Assembly (NCBI GenBank): GCA_002328185.1
Contig: DCWQ01000036.1
Location: forward strand, 1 to 48,006
DNA length: 48,006 nt
DNA from: Dehalococcoidia bacterium UBA2158
GTDB lineage: Bacteria; Chloroflexota; Dehalococcoidia; Lucifugimonadales; UBA3495
Reading direction: 5' to 3'
In this document: positions 6,351-14,449 of the stretch, piece by piece
How positions within the stretch are numbered: the first letter of the stretch is position 1
Layout: the number at the start of each line of letters is the position of its first letter
Notes under the pieces: generated by a model
Database searches by the model: none
Seen by the model: the letters and a program-made list of their open reading frames with translations, nothing else
What the model was told of the DNA's origin: nothing
Translations under genes and position numbers: made by a program

Positions 6351-6412
6351 CTTAAAATTCGCTACCTTAACGGGTGTGTGGGTTCGAGTCCCTCTCCCGG
6401 CACCAACTTTTT
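6351..6412 (+). repeat. attR: displaced tRNA 3' end, anticodon loop to CCA
   Basis: 6364-6412 equals 1-49. The segment upstream, CTTAAAATTCGCT (6351-6363), reads as an anticodon loop (TAA anticodon), the 3' anticodon stem and the base before the variable arm. The bases before it (GGCGTGA) do not pair properly with TTCGC, so the 5' half is not a tRNA. The strand exchange is therefore probably in the anticodon loop near 6351, and this copy is not a functional tRNA. Confidence 0.8.
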
Positions 6413-6420
6413 AGGCACGA

Positions 6421-6457
6421 AAAAGCCCAGACTCCATCTGAGTGATCTGGGCCTTTT
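6421..6457 (+). terminator. rho-independent terminator of the original tRNA gene
   Basis: AAAAGCCCAGA (6421-6431) pairs with TCTGGGCCTTTT (6446-6457), one bulge, ending in a T-run. It lies just beyond the displaced tRNA end, so before insertion it would have terminated the tRNA transcript. Confidence 0.7.
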
Positions 6458-6803
6458 GCCGTAATGTCCACGGATTGGCCACGAACTTTTTCTGCACCGA
6501 GTTTTTCAGGCGTAAAACTACCCCCATCAGGGAAACAACTCCGGGTGGGGTACTTAGAGGGTAGGGGATCGGCAGCCGGAGGGTGAAGGTTACGGGGCGA
6601 AGTCAGAGGGCGTGGTTGCCGAGTCGCTTGAAAGGTCCTAACCTTGGGCCGGCGGCTTGCTCTTCGACAACGACGAACTTAGCCTGGAACAAATGTAAAT
6701 CCCCCTATTGCTTCGGGTAGGGGGACTAACAATTAGGTGTCTTGTAAACCCGTCATTGTTATCGATTCTAATAGAACAAATGGGTTGGTGTAGACCATGG
6801 CTT
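6458..6803. other. gene-free stretch with one terminator-like hairpin
   Basis: No gene is supported. A perfect TCCCCCTA / TAGGGGGA hairpin at 6700-6725 lies about 80 bp past the end of the minus-strand permease gene and may end its transcript. No strong U-tract follows. Confidence 0.45.
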
Positions 6804-7532
6804 TCAGAGATCCAAAATCAGTGATATACCAGATGTCATGAGTATGATCGTAATTAAGGCAGTGAAAATCCTTTCAGGTATTCGCCCTAGGATCATCCTA
6901 CCTAGATAAGCTCCTAATACACTTATTACCCCAAGTCCTAAGCCTATAGATGCCGATTGGATGGTGAAAAGACCGCCGACTCCGAATACTAACAATTTAG
7001 GTAATTGGATCAATCCATATCCGATGGATGAAGTACCTACATAGGCGCTTGTGCCTAGGCCATACGAAAGATAAAAGACTGTGGCAAATGGTCCAGGTAG
7101 TCCGAACAATCCCGAAATAAATCCAGTAGCAGAACCTACCGGGACAAAGCCCCTAAGCGGCATGTGGAAACTTCGCCAAATCGGCAACCGACTATAGATC
7201 ACCATTAAGATAAGCAAACCGCCCAATATCCGGACGATAACTGTCGAGTTTATAGAGACAAAGATGAAACTCGCGATTAACGTTATCGGCACCGAACCCA
7301 CGCCGAAATAGGCCACTACCTTCCAATCAATGGTATCTCTATGAACGTATGCGCGCGATACAGATCCGGCGAACTGAGCAATTGAGAGCAATGGAATTGC
7401 TTCTTTCACTCCCAACACCCAGATGAGCACTGGAAGAGCTACTAAACCCCCTCCCATGCCCACCACGCCAGAGACAGTAAATCCCACAAATGAAGCCAGG
7501 ATAACTGCAGCGATTTTGAGTATTTCTTCCAA
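6804..7532 (-). CDS. TauE/SafE-family sulfite/organosulfur exporter-like permease
   Basis: This 242-residue protein has about eight transmembrane helices in two halves. The TauE/SafE pattern is clear: an N-terminal GFTVSGVVGMGGGLVALPVL and a second-half counterpart VGSATGFISGLFGLPGPF, each in a pore-forming region. The family moves anions such as sulfite, sulfoacetate or thiosulfate across the inner membrane. A closely similar paralogue is at 18254-18982, including identical starts (MEE.LKI.AV). It stands alone on the minus strand with a hairpin downstream. Substrate cannot be read from sequence. Confidence 0.85.
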   Translation of the reverse strand: MEEILKIAAVILASFVGFTVSGVVGMGGGLVALPVLIWVLGVKEAIPLLSIAQFAGSVSRAYVHRDTIDWKVVAYFGVGSVPITLIASFIFVSINSTVIVRILGGLLILMVIYSRLPIWRSFHMPLRGFVPVGSATGFISGLFGLPGPFATVFYLSYGLGTSAYVGTSSIGYGLIQLPKLLVFGVGGLFTIQSASIGLGLGVISVLGAYLGRMILGRIPERIFTALITIILMTSGISLILDL

Positions 7533-7704
7533 TAGTTAGAACGCCGTACCGAATTGTTCCCTTGGCACCCAGATATGAATCAGCGTGCCCACAGCTACTT
7601 GATAGGACCGGTTCAAGAACGAATGTTATCAGGGTCGTTATCACTGGATGATAGCTAGATATGAGGTAATTGTTCCTTGTGTTCAACCTGGTCAGGTATC
7701 GCAC

Positions 7705-7887
7705 CTAGGGCGCTCGGGCCAACTTACTCCTATTGCAGGTCTGGCATGCTAACACCGGATTCCATACACCGTCTAGATTCCTTATCTCCCTTCCCTCTTT
7801 CAGTACATGAGGCAGGAAGTGGTCTACATAGGCAAGGTCTTCGTTCCCTGATTTGATGCTGGTGCCAATGAAAAAGATTTTTGCCAC
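7705..7887 (-). pseudogene. remnant of an HNH endonuclease
   Basis: The 60 residues contain YVDHFLPHVLKEGREI and WNPVLACQTCNRSK, matching the central His and the C-terminal CxxCN..K part of HNH nucleases (compare VDHF.P and NLVLAC..CN.SK). The N-terminal zinc half and the rest of the domain are missing, so it is a broken fragment. It follows a decayed stretch without other genes. Confidence 0.5.
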
Positions 7888-8201
7888 CTAATGTTCAGGT
7901 GGAAGTATAACGGTGAAAATAATCTCATATTAGGGAGAGAGACATTCAAAATTAACCTTGATTCAAGACAAAACATGAGTTCAAGGCGACGGCAAACATT
8001 AATCCTGAAGACATGGAAAAGATTGAACTAGTGACTTTTAACTTTGAAGAATGCTATTACACATTCCAGGCTTCATGGCTATCTTTCGGATTTTCATGGG
8101 CGTTATTTTGCGTATCCCAGGCTTCGATAATTAGACAACACTCTGAGGACTGGCTAATATAACTGCCTATCCAAACCCCACTTCAGGATTGGAGGAACAC
8201 C
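7888..8201. other. gene-free stretch
   Basis: No credible gene or structured element was seen. The last bases carry the Shine-Dalgarno of the next gene (GGAGG at 8191-8195). Confidence 0.4.
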
Positions 8202-8792
8202 ATGCCGTTCGGACGAATCACTAGAGTAACTTTTGACCCTTCTAGGTATGACGATATGATGGCAGTTGCAATAAATATCGACTTTAGTGGATGGTCTGGC
8301 CTGAGGGCTTTGAATGTCACTCGCATCGCAGAAGACCGTCTCGGGATAGCAGCCGGATACAACGACAAAGCGGCAGCGGATGCAAACGCAGAAAAAGCTA
8401 GAGCTGCTCTAGGCACGATGGCTGAATTCATGACTGAAGCGCCTTTCGTGCGTGAAGGAGAGATATTCTGGGGATTTGAAGGCGACCAGTCACTGGTACC
8501 TGGATACGCCCGCCACGTGTTCGTAGATATCGACCCTGCGAAATATGATGCCTTGTTGTCTTATTGTGACACTACGACAGAAAAATTTAACAGCGTGCCA
8601 GGATTAAGAAGCGTCCGCCTGGCCCGAATCTTCGAGAATCGAATTGCTTCAGTGGCTTTTTACGACAACAAAGCATCAGCCGATGCCGGACAAGTTAATA
8701 TGAGAGCCGTGATGGAAGGAATGGCCGAGTTTGTCACGGGTGAGTACAACATCAGGGAAGGCGAAGTGATTTTAAGACACGATTATCGGTAA
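8202..8792 (+). CDS. tandem-duplicated dimeric alpha/beta-barrel (ABM-like) protein, paralogue of 3501-4127
   Basis: This 196-residue protein has two repeats with the signature DP(S/A)(R/K)YD (about 11-16 and 106-111). Each ends in a helix rich in KA.ADA followed by an F(V/M)T(E/G)...REGE motif. The architecture and motifs equal those of the element-borne protein at 3501-4127, but the sequences differ widely, so the duplication is old or the copies come from different sources. GGAGG lies 6 nt before ATG 8202. A strong terminator follows. Function unknown; single-domain relatives are monooxygenases or haem/ligand-binding proteins. Confidence 0.7.
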   Translation: MPFGRITRVTFDPSRYDDMMAVAINIDFSGWSGLRALNVTRIAEDRLGIAAGYNDKAAADANAEKARAALGTMAEFMTEAPFVREGEIFWGFEGDQSLVPGYARHVFVDIDPAKYDALLSYCDTTTEKFNSVPGLRSVRLARIFENRIASVAFYDNKASADAGQVNMRAVMEGMAEFVTGEYNIREGEVILRHDYR

Positions 8793-8819
8793 TCTCTCGT
8801 GTCGGTGACAATCGACTCG

Positions 8820-8851
8820 AAAAGCCACCTCAGACGAGGTGGCTTTTCTTG
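8820..8851 (+). terminator. strong rho-independent terminator
   Basis: Perfect 12-bp stem AAAAGCCACCTC / GAGGTGGCTTTT with an AGAC loop and a following TCTTGTTT tract, 28 bp past the stop of 8202-8792. Confidence 0.9.
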
Positions 8852-9016
8852 TTTCAGCGATACCCCCCATCGGGAAGGCATAGGAGGTGGGGTATGCTCA
8901 AAGAATCCGGCCCTTCCGTGTAGAATCCCGTTTATAGCGGCCAAATCCATACACTTGATTACCTCCTCTGCTGCAGGGGCAACGTTATCTGAAGTGGAGG
9001 AGTAACTAGGAGGAAT

Positions 9017-9508
9017 ATGGACTGGATTGCAGTAGGTGCCATCGCAGAACTTGTAGGTGTAGTGGCAGTTGTTATTACGCTAATCTATCTAGCCGACCAG
9101 GTGCGGAACAATACCAGGATGGCACAACGTGCTTCGACAGTTGAAGCGGTCGCCGCCATAAGGACGTTTAGTGTCAGTCTCGTTGATAATCGGAAAGTAG
9201 GTGAATTATTTCAGAGAGGCGTGAATCTCGGGTTGGAGAATTTAACTGATTAGGAAAGGGTTCCGTTCGCAATTATGATGTTCAATCTCCTCAAGACGTG
9301 CGAACATCTGCATTACCAGCACGCAGTTGGCGCAATGGACCCCGATGTGTTGAAGGGTTGGGATCATATAATCAGAGGCTATCTTACTGCTCCTGGTAGC
9401 CAGGAATGGTATCAAGAACGCAGAATCGCTTTCAGTTTGAATTTCCGCAATTATTTAGATAACAGTGCCCCAGATGAGGGGTTCAAATTGCTGGGGCAGA
9501 TAGGTTGA
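9017..9508 (+). pseudogene. small membrane-anchored protein gene interrupted by an in-frame TAG
   Basis: Two stretches lie in the same frame: 9017-9253, an N-terminal transmembrane segment (IAVGAIAELVGVVAVVITLIYL) then a basic helix, and the continuation to 9508. They are separated only by TAG at 9251-9253. The reading continues without loss (ERVPFAIMMFNLLKTCEHLHYQ) and makes a protein of about 163 residues. This matches a common uncharacterised family of one helix plus a cytosolic helical domain. A single substitution would restore it. AGGAGGAA lies before ATG 9017, so translation of the 78-residue N-part is plausible. Confidence 0.7.
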
Positions 9509-9607
9509 ATCGGTGCGCCGTAACCCGTTTTATGCACTTGTGGCGCCCGACGAGGGTTTTCGGGCCCTAGAGAGGTTGGATGATTAAGAAGGGTAAAGGC
9601 TCTCACC

Positions 9608-9790
9608 ATGACCACTGGTAACAACGGTGATAACAACTTAAGCCCCTGGAAGCCAGGCCAGAGTGGGAACCCTGGCGGCAGGCCCAAAGGCACTAGAGAC
9701 CTAGCTGGCTATGTGCTTGAGGGCACGGACGGTGGCAAGGAACTAGCAGATACCCTGGTGTCCATCGCCATGACACCTAGGATCCAATGA
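9608..9790 (+). pseudogene. truncated DUF5681-type protein
   Basis: The 60 residues include KPGQSGNPGGRPKGTR at about 15-30, the hallmark of DUF5681, a phage/terminase-associated basic domain. The rest of the usual domain is missing and the frame ends in a TGA that overlaps the ATG of the downstream MFS gene (ATGA at 9787-9790). I read it as a truncated phage-type gene whose end was replaced by the transporter. Translational coupling with the transporter is possible. Confidence 0.5.
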
Positions 9791-11112
9791 ACTACATTAC
9801 GCATCTATCCCATCACGCACGAGGAGTATTTTACGGCTGGTGGCTGGTAGGCATCAGTAGCTTTATCCGGACGTCCAGCGTACCGCTCTTTCACGCGATG
9901 GGGTTATGGTTTGTGGCGTTGGAAGCCCAGTTTGGCTGGAACCGCACTCAGCTGTCACTGGCCTTCGCTTTTACTCGCGTAGAAAGTGGTTTGCTCGGCC
10001 CTGTTGAAGGATATCTGACCGACCGGGTTGGAACGCGCCGTCTCGTGTTTCTCGGGCTGTTGATCATGGGCGCTGGCTTCTTGCTTTTTGGTCAGGTAAA
10101 CCATCTTTGGGTCTTTTACGTAGCGTTCTTGATTATGGCCCTGGGACAAGGCCTAAGCGGCTGGTTGCCCATCACCACCATGTTGAACAACTGGTTTGTT
10201 CGACGCCGGTCCTCGGCAATGGGATGGTCTAACTCCGGCAGCCGTCTCGGCGGACTTTTACTGATTCCTCTATTAGCGTGGGCTATCGATCCCAATGATG
10301 GATATTTGGGGTGGGCATTAACCGCGTCAATCCTGGGGATCTTTTTTCTGGTAATCGCATTGCCAATTTCCCGGCTTATTCGCAACCGACCAGAAGATTA
10401 CGGCCTATACCCAGACGGTGACACACCAGATCCGACACTCGTCGTCGCCGATGGAAGCGAGCCAACCAGTCAACAGCATAATCCAAATGGTGATTTTACC
10501 CTCGCACAAGCTATACGGACCAAGGCTTTCTGGTACATTTCTTTGGGCCATAGCCTGACAGCTGTCGTGATTGTATCCATGATGACCCATTTGGCCCCAC
10601 TTCTAACCGACGAGGGATTCTCGCTCCAGGCCGCAGGGTGGGTGGTGACCGTGTACACAGCTGTTTCCATGGTGTTTCAAGTTATTGGGGGTTACGCGGG
10701 TGAGCGTATACCAAAAAACGTCGGCATGTTCGTGTTTTCTTCGATTCAGGCTGGTGCTGTACTAGTTGTTGTAGCCTTCCCATCCAACGTCGAAATGGTC
10801 TATCTATTCGCAGTGCTGTTCGGCATTGGCTTTGGCGGCACTAGCCCACTCGCCACTTCCATCCGTGGCGATTATTTTGGCCGGGCCAATTTTGGCAAGA
10901 TTCTAGGCATTTCATCGGTACCGATGAATATCCTGTTGCTTGGGGCGTCCCCCTTCGCCGGATACATGTACGACCTCCAAGGCGACTACAGACTGGCTTT
11001 TGAGATCTTGGCCGCCTTGAATTTCTTGGGGGCGCTGCTTTTGCTCATGGCCAAGAAACCGATACTAAGAACTGTGACCGAGAGAACCCAAGTGGCACAG
11101 CAAGACTCTTAG
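9787..11112 (+). CDS. MFS transporter, oxalate/formate-antiporter (OFA)/monocarboxylate type
   Basis: This 441-residue protein has twelve hydrophobic segments in two halves with a charged central loop at about 200-235. It starts YGWWLVGISSFIRTSSVPLF, and the helix 2-3 loop reads GYLTDRVGTRR, the MFS signature. The pattern matches the OFA/monocarboxylate branch that exchanges small carboxylates. A paralogue with the same motifs (YGWWLVGIS, GWNRTQL, GYLTDKVGTRR) is at 41400-42794. The start overlaps the stop of the preceding fragment. AGGA lies 6 nt upstream. Substrate unknown. Confidence 0.85.
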   Translation: MNYITHLSHHARGVFYGWWLVGISSFIRTSSVPLFHAMGLWFVALEAQFGWNRTQLSLAFAFTRVESGLLGPVEGYLTDRVGTRRLVFLGLLIMGAGFLLFGQVNHLWVFYVAFLIMALGQGLSGWLPITTMLNNWFVRRRSSAMGWSNSGSRLGGLLLIPLLAWAIDPNDGYLGWALTASILGIFFLVIALPISRLIRNRPEDYGLYPDGDTPDPTLVVADGSEPTSQQHNPNGDFTLAQAIRTKAFWYISLGHSLTAVVIVSMMTHLAPLLTDEGFSLQAAGWVVTVYTAVSMVFQVIGGYAGERIPKNVGMFVFSSIQAGAVLVVVAFPSNVEMVYLFAVLFGIGFGGTSPLATSIRGDYFGRANFGKILGISSVPMNILLLGASPFAGYMYDLQGDYRLAFEILAALNFLGALLLLMAKKPILRTVTERTQVAQQDS

Positions 11113-11337
11113 CAGCAATCCCAATAGATGTGTTCGAGAGAGAGTAAATACACCCTACCTACACAGGGTCAACTAATTTTACTGGCTCAGACCATCATTC
11201 AGGGAATCTACCCGTGCAGGCGTGCAAACCCGTTCGCCGCGCGGGTGGGTAAGAAGAGAAGTGGGGATAGGTCCATAACTTTTTGCAAATTTCAGCCTTG
11301 GGCGCGCCGAATTCAGAACCGTAGTAAACTACCCGGT

Positions 11338-11667
11338 ATGGTTGACTTGAAACCTTGGCTAGGGATACAAGGCCTTACTGTACGAGACTTTGCCCTCGGC
11401 CTAGGCGTACCGCTCAAGACGGCGGAAGACTGGGTATATCGAGGCGTAGTACCGTCCACGGACAACCAAGCTAAGCTCGCCAACTACGTACACGCTCATT
11501 GTGCGCACTATTGGGTAATTGCCGTGCCAAACGGCCCGATTAGCGAAGGCGTGTGTCAGCGGTGCGGACACGTACGTGAGTTCAAAAACTCCTCTGAATA
11601 TACGTTGCAGATTACGAAACCTCGGAATGCCGCCGACAAGGTCGGGGAAGGCAAGTCGGCAACGTAG
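11338..11667 (+). CDS. small HTH plus zinc-ribbon DNA-binding protein
   Basis: ATG 11338 was chosen over a longer frame because the upstream part is unlike protein and a TAGTAAACT box ends about 8 bases before, suggesting a near-leaderless message. The 109-residue protein starts with a helix-turn-helix-like segment (LTVRDFALGLGVPLKTAEDWVYRGVVPS at about 12-39). A short zinc-ribbon follows (CAHYWVIAVPNGPISEGVC then CGHVREFKN, about 54-82). The motif H-W-I-PNGP-S-G-C..CG..REF is common in small proteins of Chloroflexota and Actinobacteria. A regulator role is inferred. It is followed within 8 bp by the ACTGAA repeat. Confidence 0.6.
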   Translation: MVDLKPWLGIQGLTVRDFALGLGVPLKTAEDWVYRGVVPSTDNQAKLANYVHAHCAHYWVIAVPNGPISEGVCQRCGHVREFKNSSEYTLQITKPRNAADKVGEGKSAT

Positions 11668-11674
11668 TTCTTGT

Positions 11675-11703
11675 ACTGAACTAACTGAAGGTACTGAAGG
11701 CGA
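11675..11703 (+). repeat. ACTGAA-iteron repeat, copy 2 (outside the element)
   Basis: 29 bp identical to 475-503 inside the integrated element, just downstream of the HTH/zinc-ribbon gene. The following bases are similar too (CAATCAGTTAGA here versus AAACGAGTTAGA there). Confidence 0.75.
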
Positions 11704-11725
11704 CAATCAGTTAGAGAATCAGCGA

Positions 11726-12301
11726 TTATGGCCCTTTGTAAGCGAATGGCGAATAAAAAGCATTCTTGCCTGAAAGTTCCCAATCCATACCATGGTCGTG
11801 ATAAGCCAGCTGGCTAGCTTTGGCGACTACCATGGGCTCTCCTGGGACTACTCCCAGAGGATTGTTGCTGATCATCACTTCGGACCCATCATCCCCGTCA
11901 ATAGCTTGAACTTCCATTGTGGCGAGGTTACCCACTGTTAGGCTACGACTCTTTCCGTCGGCCTTGTAATCAATAGCTGCAGTGTTGATACCCAGAACCT
12001 CACCTATGAAGCCGGCCAACAGGGCGAAGTGGCCTCCAGACTGACCACCGAACATCTGGGTCAAAGCTTCCTGTTGAGCCTAATCAACCTGCTCATCTAT
12101 GTAGAGCGCGACTTTCCAATTTCCGTCGGTCATGGTCCCGGGAGAATATGCTGCTAGGGCCAAGTTGAGACCATTAAGATCGGCTTGGCCAAAGCTACCA
12201 GAGTCGACGGGAGCTGGTGACCGGGGAACGCAGGTCGCCCGCTCTGGAGCTTCAGTACTCGAGCAGCCGATGATCAATGCTACGGCTGCCAAAAATACCA
12301 T
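11726..12301 (-). pseudogene. DUF1326 protein gene with in-frame TAG and a rearranged N-terminus
   Basis: Two parts lie in one frame. 12301-12080 starts with a lipoprotein-like signal (VALIIGCSS) and runs into the DUF1326 pattern MTDGNWKVALYIDEQ. It stops at TAG 12082-12080, and the continuation AQQEALTQMFGGQSGGHFA...ISNNPLGVVPGEP...YSPFAYKGP completes the domain to 11726. DUF1326 proteins normally begin with a Cys-rich cytosolic N-terminus; here that region is missing and a signal-like peptide precedes. A single substitution explains the stop. A second start at Met 12064 could give the C-terminal part alone. Confidence 0.65.
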
Positions 12302-12615
12302 GGCTGAAATTCCCCGTTTCCCGCCGAGGATCTCATATTACGCGATACCATGTGATTGTTTGAATCCCTGGCTCATGATCTGAGACTTCAACTACGGGCT
12401 CTAAAGGCCGGATTCGGCATCAGAGGTTACGGCTAAGATTGTGGTTACGCAAATTTATTTCAAGTATATGCCGACAGGTTTGGATGATAGAATCGCGCCA
12501 GTTTCAATCGATTGTTGACCCTTCGCTGAAACGGGATAACATCAAGGCACTGATGTTCCGAAGGTAAACCAGTCCTATATACCGGTACGTCCGTTGGACA
12601 TGGAGTATAGACCCG

Positions 12616-13806
12616 ATGCTTGAAATGAGGACCGTTACCGCCGACGAGTTTGTCGCGTGGACTCGTGCCGAGGCCCGGGCCCATGGCAACCGTTTGGCCG
12701 ATGATCCAGAGGTACTGAGGCCGCATTTCGATCTCGGCCGGTCCATCGGCGTATTTGACCAAGGGAATATCGTCGGTGGCGCTCACTCTCACCGGCTTGA
12801 GATGTCCATACCGGGAGCATCTATCACCATGGCTGGCGTGGCCAACATCGCCGTACAGCCCACGCACACGCGTCAGGGCGTGATGACCAGGATGATGAAC
12901 CACCAGATCCACGATATCTACGAGCGTGGCGAGCCGTTGGCGGCGTTGTTCGCCTCCGAGAGCATCATCTACGGCAGGTTCGGCTACGGCGTTGGGTCGC
13001 TGTATGAGCGATGGACGATCGACCGCCACCACAACGCATACGTCCGCCCATATGAGAGTCATGGTCGAGTGGCCTTCGTTGACCCGTTGGACATCACGAA
13101 GGATCTGCCGGAGGTGTTCCGGCGCACCACGACGGACCGCCCGGGCGTATTTCAGAGACCCATTCATCAATGGGAACATGACGCCCATGCGCCCGAGCAC
13201 TCCCAAGGCGGGCCCGGAGGGTTATTCTACGTTGCCTATGAAGATGGTGGGAGGGTGGACGGTTATGCCACGTACCGCATCACGGGAACTACCCTGGGCG
13301 TGAACGAGTTGATGGCGACGACTGAAGAAGCCAATGCCGCGTTGTGGCGGTTTTGCTTCGACGTGGACCGGGTCAGCACCACGGAGGCGCTGAAGCGTCC
13401 GGTGGATGACCCATTGCCGTGGATGTTGGCGGACCCCAGGCGGCTGCAGCGGTCCACCCGCGACGGTGTGTGGGTGCGCCTGATAGATGTTGCCGCCTCT
13501 CTGAAGCTCCGCCGGTACATGCAGGCCGACCGGCTGGTGCTAGAGGTCAAGGACGGGATGTGTCCCTGGAACGAAGCAAAATTCGGATTGGAAGGGTCAA
13601 CCGAAGGGGCCGAATGCCGTCCCACTGAATCATCACCGGACCTCGTGCTTGGCGTTTCCGATCTAGCCTCAGCGTACATGGGAGCGGTAAGTTTCAGCAC
13701 CCTCTCCAGGGCAGGCAAGATAGAGGAGCGGACCCCGGGGGCGTTGTTGCGCGCCGATTGCATGTTTGCGGTCCAGTACCCTCCCTGGACGCCATGCAAC
13801 TTCTAG
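12616..13806 (+). CDS. eis: Eis-like GNAT N-acetyltransferase
   Basis: This 396-residue protein has the three-part Eis architecture: an N-terminal GNAT domain with the acetyl-CoA loop VQPTHTRQGVMTRMM (about 81-95), a central GNAT-like domain and a C-terminal SCP2-like domain. Conserved Eis elements include ESIIYGRFGYG (about 114-124), VRLIDV (about 290-295) and the extreme C-terminal Phe, whose carboxylate acts as catalytic base in the family. Eis enzymes acetylate amines of aminoglycosides or protein lysines. The natural substrate here is unknown. ATG 12616 lacks a close Shine-Dalgarno; Met4 at 12625 is an alternative. It stands alone. Confidence 0.8.
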   Translation: MLEMRTVTADEFVAWTRAEARAHGNRLADDPEVLRPHFDLGRSIGVFDQGNIVGGAHSHRLEMSIPGASITMAGVANIAVQPTHTRQGVMTRMMNHQIHDIYERGEPLAALFASESIIYGRFGYGVGSLYERWTIDRHHNAYVRPYESHGRVAFVDPLDITKDLPEVFRRTTTDRPGVFQRPIHQWEHDAHAPEHSQGGPGGLFYVAYEDGGRVDGYATYRITGTTLGVNELMATTEEANAALWRFCFDVDRVSTTEALKRPVDDPLPWMLADPRRLQRSTRDGVWVRLIDVAASLKLRRYMQADRLVLEVKDGMCPWNEAKFGLEGSTEGAECRPTESSPDLVLGVSDLASAYMGAVSFSTLSRAGKIEERTPGALLRADCMFAVQYPPWTPCNF

Positions 13807-14087
13807 GGAATTAGGATCGCGTCAGGCTCGCGTTACGCCAAGTATCTTCAGGCAGAGTGGACAACTGATCAGCACCACGATCTCCCGGGTGTTGGTCTCG
13901 ACGGCCTGAGCTAGAGGGCGCGAGGCAATCTCTTCACATCAAGGGCATATATTCGTTCTTCGTCTGATATTGCTTGGGCGGTATGGGGGCAGCTTTCGTC
14001 CAAAGGGTCTCCGGGTCAGAGCACCGCGCCCTCGCGAATTCACGGGCTGATCGACATCGGAGCCGATGTCAACGCGCCTAAGATGAT
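13807..14087. other. gene-poor stretch with a short CPLC-containing frame
   Basis: The minus strand is open from 13938 to a TGA at 13824-13822 and encodes a Cys pair (SCPLCLKILGV) but has no convincing start, so it is at most a remnant. Nothing else is visible. Confidence 0.3.
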
Positions 14088-14255
14088 TTAGGCGTAGATT
14101 GAAGCGAAGGCTACCAAAGCGCCGAGGATAACCAAAGTTTCGACCAGGGTTAATACTTCCCGGTTTTCTGACTCTCGGGCTACAACCCTTTTCAGCGTAT
14201 TCCGGATTTGTTTCAACTCCGGTGACAGGTCGCGGCATCGGGCCGTATCACTCAT
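14088..14255 (-). CDS. small C-tail-anchored membrane protein
   Basis: The frame from ATG 14255 gives 55 residues: a charged helical N-part (ELKQIRNTLKRVVARESENRE) and a C-terminal transmembrane helix (VLTLVETLVILGALVAFASIYA). A longer in-frame start at 14396 is less likely because the added part is Pro/Arg-rich and unstructured. No clear Shine-Dalgarno is seen. It is divergent from the His-rich gene at 14450. Function unknown. Confidence 0.4.
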   Translation of the reverse strand: MSDTARCRDLSPELKQIRNTLKRVVARESENREVLTLVETLVILGALVAFASIYA

Positions 14256-14449
14256 TCCACTAGATAGATTATCCAAGACCGGCGCGGTCGATTCCGTGAT
14301 TCGCCGACAAATTCTGGGTGACGCAGGTCTCACTTTGCATGCGCCGGTAAAAGACGGAAGAGTCCGTTCTAAATTCACATCCGTGGGCAGGTTCAACTAT
14401 CCGGGTCAAGCCATTTACTGCCGGGCCGCTGCGCTATAGAATCTTAACG

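Noticed and set aside
6351..6405. tRNA-like segment read as a second functional tRNA
   Set aside because: Only the anticodon loop to CCA is present; the 5' half does not fold, so it is the displaced att copy.
7339..7704. Minus-strand frame of 121 codons next to the permease
   Set aside because: It overlaps the permease 5' end in another frame, is Ser/Arg-rich and has no recognisable motif.
8861..8896. TACCCC..GGGGTA inverted repeat as a terminator
   Set aside because: The stem is imperfect and a much stronger terminator lies just upstream at 8820-8851.
13263..13799. 178-codon minus frame opposite the Eis-like gene
   Set aside because: Antisense shadow of a well-supported acetyltransferase with high GC codon bias.
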